64,000 nt of DNA from Odiellus spinosus (taxonomy: Eukaryota > Arthropoda > Arachnida > Opiliones > Phalangiidae), in the NCBI GenBank assembly GCA_963920705.1, contig CAWUCO010000272.1, positions 62,001 through 126,000 on the forward strand, given 5' to 3'. Made by a program: the position numbers and the translations under genes. The notes under the pieces are model-generated. The model was not told the origin of the DNA. It did not search any database and saw only the letters and a program-made list of their open reading frames with translations. Below, in pieces: positions 39,945 through 55,330 of the stretch. How positions within the stretch are numbered: position 1 is the first letter of the stretch; each line of letters begins with the position of its first letter.

Positions 39945-41955
39945 GCGATTGGAAAAACGCGATTGGAAAAACGCGATTGGAAAAACGCGATTGGAAAAAC
40001 GCGATTGGAAAAACGCGATTGGGAAAACGCGCTTGGGAAAACGCGCTTGGGAAAACGCGCTTGGAAAAACGCGCTTGGAAAAACGCGCTTGGAAAAACGC
40101 GCTTGGAAAAACGCGCTTGGAAAAACGCGCTTGGAAAAACGCGCTTGGAAAAACGCGCTTGGAAAAACGCGCTTGGAAAAACGCGCTTGGAAAAACGCGC
40201 TTGGAAAAACGCGCTTGGAAAAACGCGCTTGGAAAAACGCGATTGGAAAAACGCGATTGGAAAAACGCGATTGGAAAAACGCGATTGGAAAAACGCGATT
40301 GGAAAAACGCGATTGGAAAAACGCGATTGGAAAAACGCGATTGGAAAAACGCGATTGGAAAAACGCGATTGGAAAAACGCGATTGGAAAAACGCGCTTGG
40401 AAAAACGCGCTTGGAAAAACGCGCTTGGAAAAACGCGCTTGGAAAAACGCGCTTGGAAAAACGCGCTTGGAAAAACGCGCTTGGAAAAACGCGCTTGGAA
40501 AAACGCGCTTGGAAAAGCGCGCTTGGAAAAGCGCGATTGGAAAAACGCGATTGGAAAAACGCGATTGGAAAAACGCGATTGGAAAAACGCGATTGGAAAA
40601 ACGCGATTGGAAAAACGCGATTGGAAAAACGCGATTGGAAAAACGCGATTGGAAAAACGCGATTGGAAAAACGCGATTGGAAAAACGCGATTGGAAAAAC
40701 GCGATTGGAAAAACGCGATTGGAAAAACGCGATTGGAAAAACGCGATCGGAAAAACGCGATCGGAAAAACGCGATCGGAAAAACGCGATCGGAAGAACGC
40801 GATCGGAAGAACGCGATCGGAAAAACGCGATCGGAAAAACGCGATCGGAAAAACGCGATCGGAAAAACGCGATCGGAAAAACGCGATCGGGAAAACGCGA
40901 TCGGAAAAACGCGATCGGAAAAACGCGATCGGAAAAACGCGATCGGAAAAACGCGATCGGAAAAACGCGATCGGAAAAACGCGATCGGAAAAACGCGATC
41001 GGAAAAACGCGATCGGAAAAACGCGATCGGAAAAACGCGATCGGAAAAACGCGGTCGGAAAAACGCGGTCGGAAAAACGCGGTCGGAAAAACGCGGTCGG
41101 AAAAACGCGGTCGGAAAAACTCGGTCGGAAAAACTCGGTCGGAAAAAACGCGGTCGGAAAAACGCGGTCGGAAAAACGCGGTCGGAAAAACGCGGTCGGA
41201 AAAACGCGGTCGGAAAAACGCGGTCGGAAAAACGCGATCGGAAAAACGCGATCGGAAAAACGCGATCGGAAAAACGCGATCGGAAAAACGCGATCGGAAA
41301 AACGCGATCGGAAAAACGCGATCGGAAAAACGCGATCGGAAAAAGGCGATCGGAAAAAGGCGATCGGAAAAACCTGATCGGAAAAACCTGATCGGAAAAA
41401 CCTGATCGGAAAAATCTGATCGGAAAAACGTGATCGGAAAAACCTGATCGGAAAAACCTGATCGGAAAAACCTGATCGGAAAAACCTGATCGGAAAAACC
41501 TGATCGGAAAAACCTGATCGGAAAAACCTGATCGGAAAAACCTGATCGGAAAAACCTGATCGGAAAAACCTGATCGGAAAAACCTGATCGGAAAAACCTG
41601 ATCGGAAAAACCTGATCGGAAAAACCTGATCGAAAAAACCTGATTGGAAAAACCTGATTGGAAAAACCTGATTGGAAGAACCTGATTGGAAAAACCTGAT
41701 TGGAAAACCTGATTGGAAAAACCTGATTGGAAAAACCTGATCGAAAAAACCTGATTGGAAAAACCTGATTGGAAAAACCTGATTGGAAGAACCTGATTGG
41801 AAAAACCTGATTGGAAAACCTGATTGGAAAAACCTGATTGGAAAAACCTGATTGGAAAAACCTGATTGGAAAAGCCTGATTGGAAAAGCCTGATTGGAAA
41901 AACCTGATTGGAAAAACCTGATTGGAAAAACCTGATTGGAAAAACCTGATTGGAA
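39945..41955. repeat. satellite sub-region with block-wise variant succession
   Basis: Order of unit types: CGCGATTGG, CGCGCTTGG (about 40020-40230), CGCGATTGG, CGCGCTTGG (40390-40520), CGCGATTGG, CGCGATCGG (40740-41040), CGCGGTCGG (41045-41225), CGCGATCGG, CCTGATCGG (41350-41635), CCTGATTGG (41635-41955). Neighbouring blocks differ by only one or two bases. Confidence 0.9.
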
Positions 41956-44900
41956 AAACGTGATTGGAAAAACGTGATTGGAAAAACGTGATTTGGAAAA
42001 ACGTGATTGGAAAAACGTGATTTGGAAAAACGTGATTTGGAAAAACGTGATTTGGAAAAACGTGATTTGGAAAAACGTGATTGGAAAAACGTGATTGGAA
42101 AAACGTGATTGGAAAAACGTGATTTGGAAAAACGTGATTTGGAAAACGTGATTTGGAAAAACGTGATTGGAAAAACGTGATTTGGAAAAACCTGATTGGA
42201 AAAACCTGGTTGGAAAAACCTGATTGGAAAAACGTGATTGGAAAAACGTGATTGGAAAAACGTGATTGGAAAAACGTGATTGGAAAAACGTGATTGGAAA
42301 AACGTGATTGGAAAAACGTGATTGGAAAAACGTGATTGGAAAAACGTGATTGGAAAAACGTGATTGGAAAAACTTGATTGGAAAAACGTGATTGGAAAAA
42401 CGTGATTGGAAAAACGTGATTGGAAAAACGTGAATGGAAAAACGTGATTGGAAAAACGTGATTGGAAAAACGTGATTGGAAAAACGTGATTGGAAAAACG
42501 TGATTGGAAAAACGTGATTGGAAAATCGTGATTGGAAAAACGTGATTGGAAAAACGTGATTGGAAAAACGTGATTGGAAAAACTTGATTGGAAAAACGTG
42601 ATTGGAAAAACGTGATTGGAAAAACGTGATTGGAAAAACGTGATTTGGAAAAACGTGATTGGAAAAACGTGATTTGGAAAAACGTGATTGGAAAAACGTG
42701 ATTGGAAAAACGTGATTTGGAAAAACGTGATTTGGAAAAACGTGATTTGGAAAAACGTGATTGGAAAAACGTGATTGGAAAAACGTGATTTGGAAAAACG
42801 TGATTTGGAAAAACGTGATTTGGAAAAACGTGATTGGAAAAACGTGATTTGGAAAAACGTGATTGGAACAACGTGATTGGAAAAACGTGATTTGGAAAAA
42901 CGTGATTTGGAAAAACGTGATTGGAAAAACGTGATTGGAAAAACGTGATTGGAAAAACGTGATTTAGAAAAACGTGATTTGGAAAAACGTGATTTGGAAA
43001 AACGTGATTTGGAAAAACGTGACGTGATTGGAAAAACGTGATTGGAAAAACGTGATTGGAAAAACGTGATTGGAAAAACGTGATTGGAAAAACGTGATTG
43101 GAAAAACGTGATTGGAAAAACGTGATTGGAAAAACGTGATTGGAAAAACGTGATTGGAAAAACGTGATTGGAAAAACGTGATTGGAAAAACGTGATTGGA
43201 AAAACGTGATTGGAAAAACGTGATTGGAAAAACGTGATTGGAAAAACGTGATTGGAAAAACGTGATTGGAAAAACGTGATTGGAAAAACGTGATTGGAAA
43301 AACGTGATTGGAAAAACGTGAAGGAAAAACGTGAAGGAAAAACGTGATTGGAAAAACGTGATTGGAAAAACGTGATTGGAAAAACGTGATTGGAAAAACG
43401 TGATTGGAAAAACGTGATTGGAAAAACGTGATTGGAAAAACGTGATTGGAAAAACGTGATTGGAAAAACGTGATTGGAAAAACGTGAATGGAAAAACGTG
43501 ATTGGAAAAACGTGATTGGAAAAACGTGATTGGAAAAACGTGATTGGAAAAACGTGATTGGAAAAACGTGATTGAAAAAACGTGATTGGAAAAACGTGAT
43601 TGGAAAAACGTGATTGGAAAAACGTGATTGGAAAAACGTGATTGGAAAAACGTGATTGGAAAAACGTGATTGGAAAAACGTGATTGGAAAAACGTGATTG
43701 GAAAAACGTGATTGGAAAAACGTGATTGGAAAAACGTGATTGGAAAAACGTGATTGGAAAAACGTGATTGGAAAAACGTGATTGGAAAAACGTGATTGGA
43801 AAAACGTGATTGGAAAAACGTGATTTGGAAAAACGTGACGTGATTGGAAAAACGTGACGTGATTGGAAAAACGTGATTGGAAAAACGTGATTGGAAAAAC
43901 GTGATTGGAAAAACGTGATTGGAAAAACGTGATTGGAAAAACGTGATTGGAAAAACGTGATTGGAAAAACGTGATTGGAAAAACGTGATTGGAAAAACGT
44001 GATTGGAAAAACGTGATTGGAAAAACGTGATTGGAAAAACGTGAAGGAAAAACGTGAAGGAAAAACGTGATTGGAAAAACGTGATTGGAAAAACGTGATT
44101 GGAAAAACGTGATTGGAAAAACGTGATTGGAAAAACGTGATTGGAAAAACGTGATTGGAAAAACGTGATTGGAAAAACGTGATTGGAAAAACGTGATTGG
44201 AAAAACGTGATTGGAAAAACGTGATTGGAAAAACGTGATTGGAAAAACGTGATTGGAAAAACGTGATTGGAAAAACGTGAAGGAAAAACCTGATTTAAAA
44301 AACCTGATTGGAAAAACCTGATTGGAAAAACCTGATTGGAAAAACCTGATTGGAAAAACGTGATTGGAAAAACGTGATTGGAAAAACGTGATTGGAAAAA
44401 CGTGATTGGAATAACGTGATTGGAAAAACGTGATTGGAAAAACGTGATTTGGAAAAACGTGACGTGATTGGAAAAACGTGACGTGATTGGAAAAACGTGA
44501 TTGGAAAAACGTGATTGGAAAAACGTGATTGGAAAAACGTGATTGGAAAAACGTGATTGGAAAAACGTGATTGGAAAAACGTGATTGGAAAAACGTGATT
44601 GGAAAAACGTGATTGGAAAAACGTGATTGGAAAAACGTGATTGGAAAAACGTGATTGGAAAAACGTGATTGGAAAAACGTGATTGGAAAAACGTGATTGG
44701 AAAAACGTGATTGGAAAAACGTGAAGGAAAAACGTGATTGGAAAAACGTGATTGGAAAAACGTGATTGGAAAAACGTGATTGGAAAAACGTGATTGGAAA
44801 AACGTGATTGGAAAAACGTGATTGGAAAAACGTGATTGGAAAAACGTGATTGGAAAAACGTGATTGAAAAACGTGATTGGAAAAACGTGATTGGAAAAAC

Positions 44901-47159
44901 GTGATTGGAAAAACGTGATTGGAAAAACGTGATTGGAAAAACGTGATTGGAAAAACGTGATTGGAAAAACGTGATTGGAAAAACGTGATTGGAAAAACGT
45001 GAAGGAAAAACCTGATTGGAAAAACCTGATTGGAAAAACCTGATTGGAAAAACCTGATTGGAAAAACGTGATTGGAAAAACGTGATTGGAAAAACGTGAT
45101 TGGAAAAACGTGATTGGAATAACGTGATTGGAAAAACGTGATTGGAAAAACGTGATTGGAAAAACGTGATTGGAAAAACGTGATTGGAAAAACGTGATTG
45201 GAAAAACGTGATTGGAAAAACGTGATTGGAAAAACGTGATTGGAAAAACGTGATTGGAAAAACGTGATTGGAAAAACGTGATTGGAAAAACGTGATTGGA
45301 AAAACGTGATTGGAAAAACGTGATTGGAAAAACGTGATTGGAAAAACGTGATTGGAAAAACGTGATTGGAAAAACGTGATTGGAATAACGTGATTGGAAA
45401 AACGTGATTGGAAAAACGTGATTGGAAAAACGTGATTGGAAAAACGTGATTGGAAAAACGTGATTGGAAAAACGTGATTGGAATAACGTGATTGGAAAAA
45501 CGTGATTGGAAAAACGTGATTGGAAAAACGTGATTGGAAAAACGTGATTGGAAAAACGTGTTTGGAAAAACGTGATTGGAAAAACGTGATTGGAAAAACG
45601 TGATTGGAAAAACGTGATTGGAAAAACGTGATTGGAAAAACGTGATTGGAAAAACGTGATTGGAAAAACGTGATTGGAAAAACGTGAAGGAAAAACGTGA
45701 TTGGAAAAACGTGATTGGAAAAACGTGATTGGAAAAACGTGATTGGAAAAACGTGATTGGAAAAACGTGATTGGAAAAACGTGATTGGAAAAACGTGATT
45801 GGAAAAACGTGATTGGAAAAACGTGATTGGAAAAACGTGATTGGAAAACGTGATTGGAAAAACGTGATTGGAAAAACGTGATTGGAAAAACGTGATTGGA
45901 AAAACGTGATTGGAAAAACGTGATTGGAAAAACGTGATTGGAAAAACGTGATTGGAAAATCGTGATTGGAAAAACGTGATTGGAAAAACGTGATTGGAAA
46001 AACGTGATTGGAAAAACGTGATTGGAAAAACGTGATTGGAAAAACGTGATTGGAAAAACGTGATTGGAAAAACGTGATTGGAAAAACGTGATTGGAAAAA
46101 CGTGATTGGAAAAACGTGATTGGAAAAACGTGATTGGAAAAACGTGATTGGAAAAACGTGATTGGAAAAACGTGATTGGAAAAACGTGATTGGAAAAACG
46201 TGATTGGGAAAACGTGATTGGAAAAACGTGATTGGAAAAACGTGATTGGAAAAACGTGATTGGAAAAACGTGATTGGAAAAACGTGATTGGAAAAACGTG
46301 ATTGGAAAAACGTGATTGGAAAAACGTGATTGGAAAAACGTGATTGGAAAAACGTGATTGGAAAAACGTGATTGGAAAAACGTGATTGGAAAAACGTGAT
46401 TGGAAAAACGTGATTGGAAAAACGTGATTGGAAAAACGTGATTGGAAAAACGTGATTGGAAAAACGTGATTGGAAAAACGTGATTGGAAAACGTGATTGG
46501 AAAAACGTGATTGGAAAAACGTGATTGGAAAAACGTGATTGGAAAAACGTGATTGGAAAAACGTGATTGGAAAAACGTGATTGGAAAAACGTGATTGGAA
46601 AAACGTGATTGGAAAAACGTGATTGGAAAAACGTGATTGGAAAAACGTGATTGGAAAAACCTGATTGGAAAAACGTGATTGGAAAAACGTGATTGGAAAA
46701 ACCTGATTGGAAAAACCTGATTGGAAAAACCTGATTGGAAAAACCTGATTGGAAAAACCTGATTGGAAAAACCTGATTGGAAAAACCTGATTGGAAAAAC
46801 CTGATTGGAAAAACCTGATTGGACAAACCCGATTGGAAAAACCCGATTGGAAAAACCCGATTGGAAAAACCCGATTGGAAAAACCCGATTGGAAAAACCC
46901 GATTGGAAAAACCCGATTGGAAAAACCCGATTGGAAAAACCCGATTGGAAAAACCCGATTGGAAAAACGTGATTGGAAAAACGTGATTGGAAAAACGTGA
47001 TTGGAAAAACGTGATTGGAAAAACGTGATTGGAAAAACGTGATTGGAAAAACGTGATTGGAAAAACGTGATTGGAAAAACGTGATTGGAAAAACGTGATT
47101 GGAAAAACGTGATTGGAAAAACGTGAGTGGAAAAACGTGATTGGAAAAACGTGATTGGA

Positions 47160-50100
47160 AAAACCTGATTTAAAAAACCTGATTGGAAAAACCTGATTGG
47201 AAAAACGTGATTGGAAAAACGTGATTGGAAAAACGTGATTGTAAAAACGTGATTGGAAAAACGTGATTGGAAAAACGTGATTGGAAAAACGTGATTGGAA
47301 AAACGTGATTGGAAAAACGTGATTGGAAAAACGTGATTGGAAAAACGTGATTTAAAAAACGTGATTGGAAAACGTGATTGGAAAAACGTGATTGGAAAAA
47401 CGTGATTGGAAAAACGTGATTGGAAAAACGTGATTGGAAAAACGTGATTGGAAAAACGTGATTGGAAAAATGTGATTGAAAAAACGTGATTGAAAAAACG
47501 TGATTGGAAAAACGTGATTGGAGAAACGTGATTGGAAAAACGTGATTGGAAAAACGTGATTGGAAAAACGTGATTGGAAAAACGTGATTGGAAAAACGTG
47601 ATTGGAAAAACCTGATTGGAAAAACCTGATTGGAAAAACGTGATTGGAAAAACGTGATTGGAAAAACCTGATTGGAAAAACCCGATTGGAAAAACCCGAT
47701 TGGAAAAACCCGATTGGAAAAACCCGATTGGAAAAACCCGATTGGAAAAACCCGATTGGAAAAACCCGATTGGAAAAACCTGATTGGAAAAACCTGATTG
47801 GAAAAACCTGATTGGAAAAACCTGATTGGAAAAACGTGATTGGAAAAACGTGATTTGGAAAAACGTGATTGGAAAAACGTGATTTGGAAAAACGTGATTG
47901 GAAAAACGTGAATGGAAAAACGTGATTTGGAAAAACGTGATTTGGAAAAACGTGATTGGAAAAACGTGATTGGAAAAACGTGATTTGGAAAAACGTGATT
48001 TGGAAAAACGTGATTGGAAAAACGTGATTGGAAAAACGTGATTTGGAAAAACATGATTTGGAAAAACGTGATTTGGAAAAACGTGACGTGATTGGAAAAA
48101 CGTGATTGGAAAAACGTGATTGGAAAATCGTGATTGGAAAAACCTGATTGGAAAAACCTGATTGGAAAAACCTGATTGGAAAAACGTGATTGGAAAAACG
48201 TGATTTGGAAAAACGTGATTGGAAAAACGTGATTTGGAAAAACGTGATTGGAAAAACGTGAATGGAAAAACGTGATTTGGAAAAACGTGATTTGGAAAAA
48301 CGTGATTGGAAAAACGTGATTGGAAAAACGTGATTTGGAAAAACGTGATTTGGAAAAACGTGATTGGAAAAACGTGATTGGAAAAACGTGATTTGGAAAA
48401 ACATGATTTGGAAAAACGTGATTTGGAAAAACGTGACGTGATTGGAAAAATGTGATTGGAAAAACGTGATTGGAAAAACGTGAGTGGAAAAACGTGAGTG
48501 GAAAAACGTGAGTGGAAAAACGTGAGTGGAAAAACGTGAGTGGAAAAACGTGAGTGGAAAAACGTGAGTGGAAAAACGTGAGTGGAAAAACGTGAGTGGA
48601 AAAACGTGATTGGAAAAACGTGATTGGAAAAACGTGATTGGAAAAACGTGATTGGAAAAACGTGATTGGAAAAACGTGATTGGAAAAACGTGAGTGGAAA
48701 AACGTGATTGGAAAAACGTGATTGGAAAAACCTGATTTAAAAAACCTGATTGGAAAAACCTGATTGGAAAAACGTGATTGGAAAAACGTGATTGGAAAAA
48801 CGTGATTGTAAAAACGTGATTGGAAAAACGTGATTGGAAAAACGTGATTGGAAAAACGTGATTGGAAAAACGTGATTGGAAAACGTGATTGGAAAAACGT
48901 GATTGGAAAAACGTGATTGGAAAAACGTGATTTAAAAAACGTGATTGGAAAACGTGATTGGAAAAACGTGATTGAAAAAACGTGATTGAAAAAACGTGAT
49001 TGGAAAAACGTGATTGGAGAAACGTGATTGGAAAAACGTGATTGGAAAAACGTGATTGGAAAAACGTGATTGGAAAAACGTGATTGGAAAAACGTGATTG
49101 GAAAAACCTGATTGGAAAAACCTGATTGGAAAAACGTGATTGGAAAAACGTGATTGGAAAAACCTGATTGGAAAAACCTGGTTGGAAAAACCTGATTGGA
49201 AAAACCTGATTGGAAAAACCTGATTGGAAAAACCTGATTGGAAAAACCTGATTGGACAAACCCGATTGGACAAACCCGATTGGAAAAACCCGATTGGAAA
49301 AACCCGATTGGAAAAACCCGATTGGAAAAACCCGATTGGAAAAACCCGATTGGAAAAACCCGATTGGAAAAACCCGATTGGAAAAACCTGATTGGAAAAA
49401 CCTGATTGGAAAAACCTGATTGGAAAAACCTGATAGGAAAAACGTGATTGGAAAAACGTGATTTGGAAAAACGTGATTGGAAAAACGTGATTGGAAAAAC
49501 GTGATTTGGAAAAACGTGATTGGAAAAACGTGATTTGGAAAAACGTGATTGGAAAAACGTGAATGGAAAAACGTGATTTGAAAAAACGTGATTTGGAAAA
49601 ACGTGATTGGAAAAACGTGATTGGAAAAACGTGATTTGGAAAAACGTGATTGGAAAAACGTGATTGGAAAAACGTGAGTGGAAAAACGTGATTGGAAAAA
49701 CGTGATTGGAAAAACCTGATTTAAAAAACCTGATTGGAAAAACCTGATTGGAAAAACGTGATTGGAAAAACGTGATTGGAAAAACGTGATTGTAAAAACG
49801 TGATTGGAAAAACGTGATTGGAAAAACGTGATTGGAAAAACGTGATTGGAAAAACGTGATTGGAAAAACGTGATTGGAAAAACGTGATTGGAAAAACGTG
49901 ATTGGAAAAACGTGATTTAAAAAACGTGATTGGAAAACGTGATTGGAAAAACGTGATTGAAAAAACGTGATTGAAAAAACGTGATTGGAAAAACGTGATT
50001 GGAGAAACGTGATTGGAAAAACGTGATTGGAAAAACGTGATTGGAAAAACGTGATTGGAAAAACGTGATTGGAAAAACGTGATTGGAAAAACCTGATTGG

Positions 50101-52760
50101 AAAAACCTGATTGGAAAAACGTGATTGGAAAAACGTGATTGGAAAAACCTGATTGGAAAAACCTGATTGGAAAAACCTGATTGGAAAAACCTGATTGGAA
50201 AAACCTGATTGGAAAAACCTGATTGGAAAAACCTGATTGGACAAACCCGATTGGAAAAACCCGATTGGAAAAACCCGATTGGAAAAACCCGATTGGAAAA
50301 ACCCGATTGGAAAAACCCGATTGGAAAAACCCGATTGGAAAAACCCGATTGGAAAAACCTGATTGGAAAAACCTGATTGGAAAAACCTGATTGGAAAAAC
50401 CTGATTGGAAAAACGTGATTGGAAAAACGTGATTTGGAAAAACGTGATTGGAAAAACGTGATTTGGAAAAACGTGATTGGAAAAACGTGAATGGAAAAAC
50501 GTGATTTGGAAAAACGTGATTTGGAAAAACGTGATTGGAAAAACGTGATTGGAAAAACGTGATTTGGAAAAACGTGATTTGGAAAAACGTGATTGGAAAA
50601 ACGTGATTGGAAAAACGTGATTTGGAAAAACATGATTTGGAAAAACGTGATTTGGAAAAACGTGACGTGATTGGAAAAACGTGATTGGAAAAACGTGATT
50701 GGAAAATCGTGATTGGAAAAACCTGATTGGAAAAACCTGATTGGAAAAACCTGATTGGAAAAACGTGATTGGAAAAACGTGATTTGGAAAAACGTGATTG
50801 GAAAAACGTGATTTGGAAAAACGTGATTGGAAAAACGTGAATGGAAAAACGTGATTTGGAAAAACGTGATTTGGAAAAACGTGATTGGAAAAACGTGATT
50901 GGAAAAACGTGATTTGGAAAAACGTGATTTGGAAAAACGTGATTGGAAAAACGTGATTGGAAAAACGTGATTTGGAAAAACATGATTTGGAAAAACGTGA
51001 TTTGGAAAAACGTGACGTGATTGGAAAAATGTGATTGGAAAAACGTGATTGGAAAAACGTGAGTGGAAAAACGTGAGTGGAAAAACGTGAGTGGAAAAAC
51101 GTGAGTGGAAAAACGTGAGTGGAAAAACGTGAGTGGAAAAACGTGAGTGGAAAAACGTGAGTGGAAAAACGTGAGTGGAAAAACGTGATTGGAAAAACGT
51201 GATTGGAAAAACGTGATTGGAAAAACGTGATTGGAAAAACGTGATTGGAAAAACGTGATTGGAAAAACGTGATTGGAAAAACGTGAGTGGAAAAACGTGA
51301 TTGGAAAAACGTGATTGGAAAAACCTGATTTAAAAAACCTGATTGGAAAAACCTGATTGGAAAAACGTGATTGGAAAAACGTGATTGGAAAAACGTGATT
51401 GTAAAAACGTGATTGGAAAAACGTGATTGGAAAAACGTGATTGGAAAAACGTGATTGGAAAAACGTGATTGGAAAAACGTGATTGGAAAAACGTGATTGG
51501 AAAAACGTGATTGGAAAAACGTGATTTAAAAAACGTGATTGGAAAACGTGATTGGAAAAACGTGATTGGAAAAACGTGATTGGAAAAACGTGATTGGAAA
51601 AACGTGATTGGAAAAACGTGATTGGAAAAACGTGATTGGAAAAACGTGATTGAAAAAACGTGATTGAAAAAACGTGATTGGAAAAACGTGATTGGAGAAA
51701 CGTGATTGGAAAAACGTGATTGGAAAAACGTGATTGGAAAAACGTGATTGGAAAAACGTGATTGGAAAAACGTGATTGGAAAAACCTGATTGGAAAAACC
51801 TGATTGGAAAAACGTGATTGGAAAAACGTGATTGGAAAAACCTGATTGGAAAAACCTGATTGGAAAAACCTGATTGGAAAAACCTGATTGGAAAAACCTT
51901 ATTGGAAAAACCTGATTGGAAAAACCTGATTGGAAAAACCTGATTGGACAAACCCGATTGGAAAAACCCGATTGGAAAAACCCGATTGGAAAAACCCGAT
52001 TGGAAAAACCCGATTGGAAAAACCCGATTGGAAAAACCCGATTGGAAAAACCCGATTGGAAAAACCTGATTGGAAAAACCTGATTGGAAAAACCTGATTG
52101 GAAAAACCTGATTGGAAAAACGTGATTGGAAAAACGTGATTTGGAAAAACGTGATTGGAAAAACGTGATTTGGAAAAACGTGATTGGAAAAACGTGAATG
52201 GAAAAACGTGATTTGGAAAAACGTGATTTGGAAAAACGTGATTGGAAAAACGTGATTGGAAAAACGTGATTTGGAAAAACGTGATTTGGAAAAACGTGAT
52301 TGGAAAAACGTGATTGGAAAAACGTGATTTGGAAAAACATGATTTGGAAAAACGTGATTTGGAAAAACGTGACGTGATTGGAAAAACGTGATTGGAAAAA
52401 CGTGATTGGAAAATCGTGATTGGAAAAACCTGATTGGAAAAACCTGATTGGAAAAACCTGATTGGAAAAACGTGATTGGAAAAACGTGATTTGGAAAAAC
52501 GTGATTGGAAAAACGTGATTTGGAAAAACGTGATTGGAAAAACGTGAATGGAAAAACGTGATTTGGAAAAACGTGATTTGGAAAAACGTGATTGGAAAAA
52601 CGTGATTGGAAAAACGTGATTTGGAAAAACGTGATTTGGAAAAACGTGATTGGAAAAACGTGATTGGAAAAACGTGATTTGGAAAAACATGATTTGGAAA
52701 AACGTGATTTGGAAAAACGTGACGTGATTGGAAAAATGTGATTGGAAAAACGTGATTGGA
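47160..52760. repeat. satellite higher-order repeats (350, 1,707 and 2,579 bp)
   Basis: A rare ACATGATTTG unit occurs at 48051/48401, 50630/50980 and 52337/52687: three pairs 350 bp apart. Pairs are separated by 2,579 and 1,707 bp. A rare TGTGATTGG unit at 48451, 51030 and 52737 gives the same two distances. Confidence 0.85.
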
Positions 52761-54359
52761 AAAACGTGATTGGAAAAACGTGAGTGGAAAAACGTGAGTG
52801 GAAAAACGTGAGTGGAAAAACGTGAGTGGAAAAACGTGAGTGGAAAAACGTGAGTGGAAAAACGTGAGTGGAAAAACGTGATTGGAAAAACGTGATTGGA
52901 AAAACGTGATTGGAAAAACGTGATTGGAAAAACGTGATTGGAAAAACGTGATTGGAAAAACGTGATTGGAAAAACGTGATTGGAAAAACGTGATTGGAAA
53001 AACGTGATTGGAAAAACGTGATTGGAAAAACGTGATTGGAAAAACGTGATTGGAAAAACGTGATTGGAAAAACGTGATTGGAAAAACGTGATTGGAAAAC
53101 GTGATTGGAAAAACGTGATTGGAAAAACGTGATTGGAAAAACGTGATTGGAAAAACGTGATTGGAAAAACGTGATTGGAAAAACGTGATTGGAAAAACGT
53201 GATTGGAAAAACGTGATTGGAAAAACGTGATTGGAAAAACGTGATTGGAAAAACGTGATTGGAAAAACGTGATTGGAAAAACGTGATTGGAAAAACGTGA
53301 CTGGAAAAACGTGACTGGAAAAACGTGACTGGAAAAACCTGATTGGAAAAACCTGATTGGAAAAACGTGATTGGAAAAACGTGATTGGAAAAACGTGATT
53401 GGAAAAACGTGATTGGAAAAACGTGATTGGAAAAACGTGATTGGATAAACGTGATTGGAAAAACGTGATTGGAAAAACGTGATTGGAAAAACGTGATTGG
53501 AAAAACGTGATTGGAAAAACGTGATTGGAAAAACGTGATTGGAAAAACGTGATTGGAAAAACGTGATTGGAAAAACGTGATTGGAAAAACGTGATTGGAA
53601 AAACGTGATTGGAAAAACGTGATTGGAAAAACGTGATTGGAAAAACCTGATTGGAAAAACCTGATTGGAAAAACCTGATTGGAAAAACCTGATTGGAAAA
53701 ACCTGATTGGAAAAACCTGATTGGAAAAACCCGATTGGAAAAACCCGATTGGAAAAACCCGATTGGAAAAACCCGATTGGAAAAACCCGACTGGAAAAAC
53801 CCGATTGGAAAAACCCGATTGGAAAAACCCGATTGGAAAAACCCGATTGGAAAAACCCGATTGGAAAAACCCGATTGGAAAAACCCGATTGGAAAAACCT
53901 GATTGGAAAAACCTGATTGGAAAAACCTGATTGGAAAAACCTGATTGGAAAAACCTGATTGGAAAAACCTGATTGGAAAAACCTGATTGGAAAAACCTGA
54001 TTGGAGAAACCTGATTGGAGAAACCTGATTGGAAAAACCTGATTGGAAAAACCTGATTGGAAAAACCTGATTGGAAAAACCTGATTGGAAAAACCTGATT
54101 GGAAAAACCTGATTGGAAAAACCTGATTGGAAAAACCTGATTGGAAAAACCTGATTGGAAAAACCTGATTGGAAAAACCTGATTGGAAAAACCTGATTGG
54201 AAAAACCTGATTGGAAAAACCTGATTGGAAAAACCTGATTGGAAAAACCTGATTGGAAAAACCTGATTGGAAAAACGTGATTTGGAAAAACGTGATTGGA
54301 AAAACGTGATTGGAAAAACGTGATTGGAAAAACGTGATTGGAAAAACGTGAAGGAAAAA

Positions 54360-55330
54360 CGCGATTGGAAAAACGCGATTGGAAAAACGCGATTGGAAAA
54401 ACGCGATTGGAAAAACGCGATTGGAAAAACGCGATTGGAAAAACGCGATTTAAAAAACGCGATTGGAAAAACGCGATTGGAAAAACGCGATTGGAAAAAC
54501 GCGATTGGAAAAACGCGATTGGAAAAACGCGATTGGAAAAACGCGATTGGAAAAACGCGATTGGAAAAACGCGATTGGAAAAACGCGATTGGAAAAACGC
54601 GATTGGAAAAACGCGATTGGAAAAACGCGATTGGAAAAACGCGGTTGGAAAAACGCGGTTGGAAAAACGCGGTTGGAAAAACGCGGTTGGAAAAACGCGG
54701 TTGGAAAAACGCGGTTGGAAAAACGCGGTTGGAAAAACGCGGTTGGAAAAACGCGGTTGGAAAAACGCGGTTGGAAAAACGCGGTTGGAAAAACGCGGGT
54801 TGGAAAAACGCGGTCGGAAAAACGCGATCGGAAAAACGCGATCGGAAAAAGGCGAACGGAAAAAGGCGAACGGAAAAACGCGATCGGAAAAACGCGATCG
54901 AAAAAACGCGATCGGAAAAACGCGATCGGAAAAACGCGATCGGAAAAACGCGATCGGAAAAACGCGATCGGAAAAACGCGATCGGAAAAACGCGATCGGA
55001 AAAACGCGATCGGAAAAACCTGATCGGAAAAACCTGATCGGAAAAACCTGATCGGAAAAACCTGATCGGAAAAACCTGATCGGAAAAACCTGATCTTAAA
55101 AACCTGATCGGAAAAACCTGATCGGAAAAACCTGATCGGAAAAACCTGATCGGACAAACCTGATCGGACAAACCTGATCGGACAAACCTGATCGGACAAA
55201 CCTGATTGGACAAACCTGATTGGACAAACCTGATTGGACAAACCTGATTGGACAAACCTGATTGGACAAACCTGATTGGAAAAACCTGATTGGAAAAACC
55301 TGATTGGAAAAACCTGATTGGAAAAACCTG
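54360..55330. repeat. second variant-succession block in the satellite
   Basis: CGCGATTGG, CGCGGTTGG (about 54640-54800), CGCGATCGG, CCTGATCGG and CCTGATTGG follow one another, echoing the order at 40-42 kb. Confidence 0.85.
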